Shown here: one piece after another, positions 9,894 to 19,200 of the stretch
Layout: each line of letters opens with the position of its first letter
Position numbering within the stretch: position 1 is the first letter of the stretch
NCBI GenBank assembly: GCA_019649035.1
Contig: BMAT01013600.1
Coordinates: forward strand, 27,401-57,880
Reading direction: 5' to 3'
From: Elysia marginata
Lineage: Eukaryota; Mollusca; Gastropoda; Plakobranchidae
DNA length: 30,480 nt
Position numbers and translations under genes: made by a program
Notes under the pieces: generated by a model
Databases searched by the model: none
Told to the model about the DNA's origin: nothing
The model's input: the letters and a program-made list of their open reading frames with translations, nothing else

Positions 9894-10214
9894 ATGTCTG
9901 GTGAGGAATTGTCTCCTGATAAAACTGGCAAGTTGTCAGACAGTGAGTCAAGAAAAGACAAAAATGATAAACCAATCAATGCTGCCTGTGATAACGATGA
10001 AGATATGGATCTGGGCAATGCTGAAATTGAGGAGGAAGAAGAAGCTGGGGATGAAAACTTGGATACCTCTGCACCTGGGAGAGACGAAGATCGAGATAAG
10101 GATGAGGATAATGAGGACAGTTCTGCACGAGCATGGGACGGAAACCAGGACAACTTTAATGATTTTCAGTTTGAGAGAGAGAACATGGAGGGCGGTCCTG
10201 CTAACACTGCTGAG
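9894..10214 (+). CDS. GTF3C5: GTF3C5 exon 1: acidic N-terminal region
   Basis: 107 codons from an ATG with A at -3. About 35% of residues are Asp or Glu (37 of 107), including EIEEEEE and RDEDRDKDEDNED. The first three codons encode MSG. The donor GAG|GTTTTT at 10215 is weak but leaves phase 0, matching exon 2. Unspliced, the frame would stop at 10236-10238. A cag at 9871-9873 could be a 5'-UTR acceptor. Placement in this gene rests on phase, spacing and the need for a start exon, not on homology. Confidence 0.6.
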
Positions 10215-13200
10215 GTTTTTACCTGTGATCAAATATGAAAAAAACCTGGGCTAAAGCGCAACATTGTGAATTTTTAAGTTATTATAGATTCGGCGTGGAA
10301 GAAAAACCCAAACTAAAGAGATTAGAGTTTAAAAATTAAAATAGAAATAACAACAAATACTGTGTTCTTTGCTCAATAGCAGATATTTATTATAAAAAAA
10401 ATTAAAATGAGGACAATATAAAATAAGCTTCAGCTCTTCTAGAATGATCTGATGCAACTGAATCCAGGTTTTTTTGCATGATGGGTCACATTTTTGTTGA
10501 AACTAAAAGAGGCATCAATTGAGGAGTTTTGTTTTTGTTTTTTTGTTTTTTAATTTTGCTCCGTTTCTGGTTTTTAAAGAGTTTTACTACATTTTTTTTT
10601 CTGTAGCTGAAAAGTAAATGGGATTCGAACTGAAATTTTCAAAACTTAAAGGAGACTCTTGCTCTCAGGGTTAAGTTTCAATTCTTTTCATGCTCATGCA
10701 GCTATGGATTTTCAGTCATTTATTGTAACTCATCTCCCCTTTTCACCTTGTAAACTTACCTCCCGACTGTGTTTTTTATAGTAAAAACTAATAATAATAG
10801 ACTTTTTATCCAACAACTTTTGACTCACTAAACCCCTGCATTCAACAAACTGAAATAAAATCCAGATTTTTTTTCTTCTCCTCTTTAACCTTTATCATAT
10901 AGTTCTATAGAAAGAACTAATTTCCAAATCACCTCATTGTCAACAAACTAGAAATAAAATGGAAACAAACAATGGGTTTTTTCATTGAGTTAATTTTTTG
11001 GGGCGGGTTATATTAGCCACTTTATGAACTTTCAAGGAGAGAGAGAAAAAACAGAAATAGAGAATCCTAGAATAGCAAAACTTCTGTGTTTGTTTTATTC
11101 ATTCTTGTTCTAAGTTCAATACAGTGTTGATTGGTATTGAAGAATGTTCTTCTTTGGGCTAATTTAAACTTTTGTCTTTCACAAACTTCCTAAATTTTTC
11201 CAACAAGTTCGTTGGATGCAAGGTCCACTGTACATAGCACTATTTCTTGAACTGAAGGCCCTTTGCATGTACATTATGGCATAAAAGTATTTGGATATTA
11301 GCAAAAGATAAGCTAATCCAGACATTACATTGATCAACATTTCTATACATTTATGATGAACAAAAAGTACATATACATATATATGTATTTTAAATGTTAG
11401 AATTTGTAAACATTAATTGAAGTATCATTCAAAATGTTGTAATAAATTTATTCACCAGAACGTTGAGGGGAGATTAGCCGGACTGTGGGCAGATGGAGAC
11501 AAAGTCCTCACGGCAAAGATTGACAGCAGCCGACGATTTGTGTGTGTTGATTACCCTTGTGTTGTGCAGAACTTGGAAAAGGCCTTAACGACCTTGGAGG
11601 GACCCAAAGCAATTTCAAAGGTTAATAATTTTATGCAGCAAAACATTTTTTTTTTTTTTTAAAGTTTGATACGTTGGTGCTTTTATGTTTTCATTGAAGA
11701 CATGCTGTATACATAAAAGATGATAGATTCTATTTTATACCTGCTATGCATTTCTATACATTCAATCATGTTTTTCTCGAATTCATAAGTGAATTTTAAT
11801 GTGTTTGAGGAAAGGTTGAAAGGTTTGACTTCTACAAACTTTCTGTATTTTCCCGCATAGTTTGTTGAATCCAATGTGTACTGTACTGTGGGCCTATATG
11901 TCTCGCTGACGTATCATTATCAGTCACTGTGTGGCCTAGTAACTAGTTACGACGATCTGATTGAGGCAAATTTGTTTGCGTGTGGGAGGATAGGTGAAAA
12001 GCAAAAAGCAGAAATTTTTTGGTTATATAAGTGCAAAGGCGGCCAAGACAAAAACTATGGGTGGCTGTGCTGTGAACTATTTATTTTGTTGTCAGTGTCA
12101 AAAGTTTTTGTGGTAACTCACTCTCACTCTCACTCACTCACTACCCTTCTTGCCATGGGCAACTAGGGCAGCAACAAAGTCCCTCCATTTCTCTCGGTCC
12201 TGAGCCAGAGTCCTCAAGGTGCCCCATGACTGTCCCATGGTTGCTGCCTCTGCCTGTGCTGTCCTCCTCCAGGTAGTCTTTGGGCATCCACGTTTCCTGC
12301 GTTCCTCAGGCTTCCATTGAACGGCTACTTGGGGATAGCATTCTGGGACTTGCGTAGTACATGCCCAATCCACTTCCATCTTCTCTCGACTAAAATCTTC
12401 TCAATATTTTCTTGTTGACAGTGTTCAAGCAGCTCTCCATTAGATATTCTTTGGGGCCAGAAGATCCTAGCAATTTTTCTAAGGTTCTTGGTGTGGAATG
12501 ATGATAATTTTGATAGATCCTGATCAGTCATACGCCAACATTCAGAACCATACAGCAAGGTAGAGAGAACGCAACTTCTATATAGTCTAATCTTGGTGCT
12601 GAGTTTGTACTGTTGGGACTTCCATACAGGGTTAAGCATCCTGAAGGCAGTTCTGGCTTTACCTAATCTCAGGGATACAAGTTTTCCGATTTATGCAGGA
12701 ACTCCGATTTTTTTTCTTAGTAATCTTTAGTAAAAAAAAAAAAAGCAGGAAATTTGAGTAATCAAGACTAAATTATTAAAGAAAATCGTTCCAACTTGAG
12801 ATGTAAAGGAAACGAAACACTTTTTTGGGTTGTACAGCTGCGAAGGCCCTATTACAGAGTTGTGTCTATTTTTTCAATTGATCTATCAAAGAATCTCTAG
12901 GGACAGCTGTTGGTTTAGCAGTGGCAAGAGGAGCACTTTATAGAGGTGTTTATATTTTCCTGCTTTTTGTGCGGAAGGTGCTTGCATCTCTGTAATCTAT
13001 TTATAATGTCATCTTTAGCTCCTCCGTCAGGTGTAACACAGCTCCCTAAATATGTGAATTTCTCTGTAAACGGCAGTATGGTCTCATCTATTTGAACTGG
13101 TTGGGGGTTAAGGACATTAAGAATCATCACCTCTGTTTTCTTCTTGCTTATTTTTAGACCTATTTGCTTTGCATATGTATTCAGTCTACCAGTTTTTTCT

Positions 13201-16200
13201 TGTATGTGATGGTGAGTATGGGACAGGAGGGCCAGATCATTGGCAAAATCCAGGTCCTCTAAGTTAGTGAAGAGATTCCACCTTATCCCGTGGTTCTGGT
13301 CTTCGGTTGTTTGTCTCATGACCCAGTCGATAGCTATGCTGAAAAGGAGAGCTGACATAACACAGCCTTGTCGTACACCTGACAGTACAGGGAAGCTGTT
13401 TTGGCTATTTCCAACTTTGCAACTGAAATTATTATAGAATTTTGTGGTAAACACACAGCATTTTGATGGATCAGTGATAGTTGCTCAAACTAGTTCAACA
13501 AAAGAGTAGAAATCATGAGGGATTAAAGAGGAAATTAGCAGGGGGAAACAAAGAAGTTTGGGGAAGGTGTAATTTCGAGGGACCGGTGTTTCGAGTGAAA
13601 TCGTGCTTGGCAGGAGTATTCAATATATTATCACATGTCAGATACTTTCTATGTATTACTTTCTCACTCTATCTATGTATCTCTCACTCCCCATTCTTTT
13701 GTCAGATTTGCTTTTGGTTGTAATTATCAAAAAAACGAAAAATTTAAAGAAAAATTGACAATCAACATCAATACACAAGTGCTTGTAACGTCTTTCAATA
13801 AATTGGACTCCCAAAAATATTTCTTTAAGAGTGTTCCAATGTATAAAGTTAATGATTTCTGATGTGAAATTTTAAGTTTTATTTTTGTACATGTGCTGCA
13901 CATAGATGGAAAGACTTTAAACTTAAAAAGAGGAGTCTGGTTCTTTACGTGCCCTCTCATTTAAATCATGGCCCACATGAGAAATTATGTGTTTTATTAA
14001 TCCATAGCTTAAAACAACATTGGCTTGTTGAGTCTAATAGGTTAACGTAAATTATAAACATGACTCAGGTAACCTCACATAAAAATAACAGGCACCAACT
14101 TTCTTCTTTTCCAGTGTACTCTCTCTTTTTCTGTCCTTTAGATGTATCTTTTGGCCACTCACGTATGAAATACTCAAGTATGAGGTAACATTCAATAATT
14201 GTTTCAGGTATTGGCAGAAAATGGGCGTCTGCCTCTCTATTTCCGCCCGGGTGACAGTTTCTGCAAGCCTGTGTATGCCAACTGCATCCTCTCCCAAAAC
14301 CTTTTGGTCAGAGTTCGCAGGAGGAAGAAAAAAAAGCCCCAGGATGTCAGGAAGAGAGCAGGACAAACCCCAACTGCTGATCCCACAAGCTCGGGATCCA
14401 CACCCGCCATGGATCCCGAATCCACACGGGTCATGGGTCAAGATGATTATGAGTATCAGCTGGTAGTGGAAGGGATTGTGGACAGGATGTACATGTTTGA
14501 TGGTGTGTATAAATTTGCTTTCATGTTCTATACTGATTTCAGAATGATTTTGTTCCCTTTTTCTTCTCGATTACTTTTTGCCTTTGTCCTTGATGCCTCA
14601 AAAACCAGCTCTTATAAATTTGCTCTTCATTCTATTTGAAACAACTGCATATTTAACTAAGAAAGAAAAGCAAAGATTAAGAGATTTTTGTGGTGGAAAA
14701 AAAAGAGGTGAAAGTAAAAGAAACTTTTTTTTCATCACAATGTCTTAAATTAAGGGCCTCTGAAAAAAAAGAAAGACTTGCTTGCTTTTTTTCCTTTTTT
14801 TGCTTAAATTCAGAAGACTAGATTAAAGAATCAACTCAATTTAAATTCTGTGTAGGCCTATCTCCCATCACTGGCATGGCTTGTTTTGATTTATAAAGTG
14901 TAATTAAATACAGGCTGAAAAATCACTTTTTGAGTATTTAAAAAGATTATTATACTGCTGCCAATGTTTTTTTTGTTTTTTTTTTATTGTTTGTGCCTAT
15001 AGACGATGTTCCTTAAAACGGTCGGCAAGAGTTATGCGCCTTGACCTACTACCAAAACAAAGNNNNNNNNNNNNNNNNNNNNNNNNNNNNNNNNNNNNNN
15101 NNNNNNNNNNNNNNNNNNNNNNNNNNNNNNNNNNNNNNNNNNNNNNNNNNNNNNNNNNNNNNNNNNNNNNNNNNNNNNNNNNNNNNNNNNNNNNNNNNNN
15201 NNNNNNNNNNNNNNNNNNNNNNNNNNNNNNNNNNNNNNNNNNNNNNNNNNNNNNNNNNNNNNNNNNNNNNNNNNNNNNNNNNNNNNNNNNNNNNNNNNNN
15301 NNNNNNNNNNNNNNNNNNNNNNNNNNNNNNNNNNNNNNNNNNNNNNNNNNNNNNNNNNNNNNNNNNNNNNNNNNNNNNNNNNNNNNNNNNNNNNNNNNNN
15401 NNNNNNNNNNNNNNNNNNNNNNNNNNNNNNNNNNNNNNNNNNNNNNNNNNNNNNNNNNNNNNNNNNNNNNNNNNNNNNNNNNNNNNNNNNNNNNNNNNNN
15501 NNNNNNNNNNNNNNNNNNNNNNNNNNNNNNNNNNNNNNNNNNNNNNNNNNNNNNNNNNNNNNNNNNNNNNNNNNNNNNNNNNNNNNNNNNNNNNNNNNNN
15601 NNNNNNNNNNNNNNNNNNNNNNNNNNNNNNNNNNNNNNNNNNNNNNNNNNNNNNNNNNNNNNNNNNNNNNNNNNNNNNNNNNNNNNNNNCCCGAATTCCG
15701 GAGAACACCCGAAATTGAGTTACAATTTTGCTTGCTTCCAAACTTTGTTAAATTCTACATTAAAAAGAATCCAGACGATATCTGGACGCAGAGTGTAGAT
15801 TAAGGCCTAGATCTAGCCTAGGTTTTGCATGTCAATTTTCTTCTGTTTTAGGCTGTGTGTGTTATGTTTTCTTGTATTTTTCAGAAGGCAAAGGCCGGGA
15901 TTATGCCTAATTAGACAAAATTTTAACTTCTTTATCTGGGCAGGAATGTGTGACTTTCAGTACCTCCCAGTGATGAAAACCCAGAACCAAACAGCCGGCC
16001 AGTCAACCTCAGCAGGAAGTGGCGGTCAGTCGTCATACCGAGAGTTTCTGAGCCAGCTCGTTCCTCAGTTTGATGACGAGAGGGAGGAGTATTTTTCAAG
16101 ACCTGTGCCGCTGTTTCTGCCTCCTCTTATCTTCTCTCGGCGACAGATTCCCGTGCCGTTTCAATTTGAGGATGATACGCCGGTCTCAAGGAATCTTGAC

Positions 16201-19200
16201 GTGATTGAGACAGGTCAGTATGAATACAACTAGTGCATGGTTTTTTAGTGTTACAATATCTTGTTATTCCTCTCAAGAAGAGTAATTTTTTATTTGCTTT
16301 GTCTTTTTTTCTGTGTTTTTTTTTTTTTTGTTATTTGATTACAGTCTGTTTTGAAAAGCACTGTAACAAAGACTTTTTAGTATTGGAGCCAGTTGATCAT
16401 ATGTTACCAATGTTATGTGTGTTTAGTGCCTACTTCTATTTAGATGCACAGCAAAGACCTTTGAGTATTGGAGCTAGTTGATCATATGTCACCAACTATA
16501 TGTATGTTTATTGCCTACTTCTATTTAGATGCACAGCAAAGACCTTTTAGTATGGAGCCAGTTGATCATATGTTACCAATGTTATGTGTGTTTATTGCCT
16601 GCTTCTATTTAGATGCACAGCACTACACAATGTGCAGCTTTTGTTTATTTTGAAGTAGTTTAAGTTTAACTCAGGATCACCCAATCACCTCACACTTTTC
16701 TTTATCAGAGCGGAAAACGCGTTTTGTGGGCTCCATTCATGTGACCTTTGACCACTCAAGCGTCCCGACAGAACCTCACCCGGACACCCAGCTGTGTCTA
16801 GAGAAGCTTCCTGAGAACCAGCGGGAGACGGGACTTGTGGCTGTCAGAAAGGTAAACATGACAGCAGCCTCTTTTGGTTATTAATGAGCTAAAATTTACT
16901 AAATCAAACATGTACAATGCAGTCCAGTTCAAATATTTCAAACTCTTTTGGAACAAAATTTAACTTTGAGCTATCCAAAAATGATATTATTAGTATACAC
17001 TATAAAAGGAAGATTAAATCGGTAATCTGAATAAAGTTTGAATATGCAGGTATTTGAAGTATCCAGGCTTGAATACTCCGGACTTGACTGTATTCCCTTT
17101 GAAACTTGCAGACTGTAGACATTAGGATAACCACTTGGACTTTGTATACTTGAGTCTAAACTCAATACTGTCCTATGATGCCTCCAGTAATAGTAAATGA
17201 TCTCTCAAAGCACATCCTATAGGTCTCCGACAGGCTATGGCCAACCCCTGTGCCCTCTTAACTCATAGTGGATTTGCCGTTACAAACACAGCAAGTGTCA
17301 CTCTCTGTTTGTTACACACCACAGCTTAGAGGTTAATTCTACCTAGCCAAAATAGGGTTCAAACTAAAAATGTATCCTCAAGCATAAGACACATACTTGA
17401 AACTAGGCTTTGATGCCTCTTTTATCGCAAGCAGAACACTTTTTTCTTAAATGGATGTGTACAGTCCAGTTCAGATATTTTTAGTCACATGGGAACAAAG
17501 TTTAACTTCAAATGATCCATATTTTGACTTTTCAGTATATTTTATAAAAGAGAAATATGATCGCTAATATGAATATAGTTTGAATTAAACAAGTATTCAA
17601 TTATCTAAATTTGAATTTAGTCCCAATTAAAAAAAAATAGCATATCTTGAAACTTCTATTCTTGAGAGGGACTTGAAAAAAAATGAGATTCTTTATCATG
17701 GTAATTTTCATTTATTTATTTAAGATTGAAATGTCCAAGAGAGGATAATAAAGAACACCTTAATTTGTTTTCACTCTTGGTAAAGACCAGAGCAGAATTT
17801 TTTTAAAGATAATTCTGGAAACTTAATCGATAAAGCCATGCCTAATTTGCTCTAGTCTCTGCCTGATTCTAGTTGTCTTTTCATTTGACTAACTCAAAAC
17901 TGGGTCAACATTAGAAGGTGGAAATCTCTTGTCTGTACTTTTCCTCTACTGCTTGCTTCTGCTTATTATGGGATATTCAGATTCAATGTTGTTTTCAGTG
18001 TTTCAGGAAGGTTATCATGAGATTGAACAGAAGAGTGTGAAAAATTTTTCTATGATCGTTATTACCGTTGATATTGCTGTTATCTTTATTGTTACATCTA
18101 TTTATTACCTTTTCCAATTTTAACATCATCATCATTATTATTGTTGTTGTGGTTGTGCTTTTATTGTTCTTGCGGTTGTGCTTTTGTTGTCGTTGCTTTT
18201 ATTGACAACAAGGGTTATTATCATAATGCTCAATATCAGTCGTATGATTCTGTGTTAATATTAGCTGTGAGCCTGTCACAATGTGGATTTTTTTTCAATA
18301 TGCAGTTATTATGTTGACTTTGTTATAAATAGTATTAGGTAATGAGTAATATCGTATGTCCGCAGCTGTTTGAGGAACGGCCGCTGTGGAGTAGGGCGGG
18401 CGTGGAGGTGAACATCGAACCAAGGTACCGTCAGTACATCAAGTTCCTCCTGCCGATGGTCGCGTTCTACTTCACCAACGGAGCCTGGAAGAATCTGTGG
18501 TGCAAGCTGGGACATGATCCACGCAAGATTCCCGCGTCGAAAGTGTACCAGACCGTTGACTTCAGGATACGCAATAGTGAGGCTAACAAGACTTTTTTGT
18601 TTGTTTCTTCTGTCTGTGATGTGTCAATATTATGTTGAGAAGTTGCTGTTTCGAACAAGTTATTTTTTCTAAGCTTCCACGTGTAAAAAAAAAGTTCATA
18701 AAATTTTCACTTTTTTTTTCAAAAGATATTAAAACTTTTGTTAAATTAAAATATACAGAAAAAAAAAGAAGAAAAGGTAGACATTTTAATGGCATTTTCT
18801 CAAAACCCTAATTTCCAACTTCCGACTCATTCACCCTGGATGCAAGACATTTGATGCTGAATCTCATAAGCTCAGCAATCTGCTGGTCAAGAAACTGTCC
18901 TGTATATATGCCGCAAGATTGAATCATACAACTCACAAGGCGCATTTTGCGCCCATCCCCTGGTAATACATGATGTGAGAATTTCACACAGCTATGTGAA
19001 ATTTGCTTCGCTATCAGTATCAGCTAGTAGCACAGCTTTCTAGGAACGATAGCTCAGGAAACCTATTGTCAAGCGGACCAGAAGAAAATGGTGCCAGTGT
19101 GTCATGTGGGACAATTTTTCAGCTTTTTGGTATACTTATGCAATAAGTTGATCTTAGCCAATCACGAGCATGTTATGGGACGTTAAGTTGACTATGAGAA

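Noticed and set aside
13240..13437. Plus-strand open frame in intron 2
   Set aside because: It is the antisense shadow of the LINE reverse-transcriptase frame.
15034..15798. Long open frames of about 225-254 codons on both strands
   Set aside because: They exist only because the 627-N gap contains no stop codons.
16233..16653. Short frames with repeated YFYLDAQQRP-like peptides
   Set aside because: They are translations of the 85-bp tandem repeat inside an intron. They change frame between units, and the flanking exons join without them.
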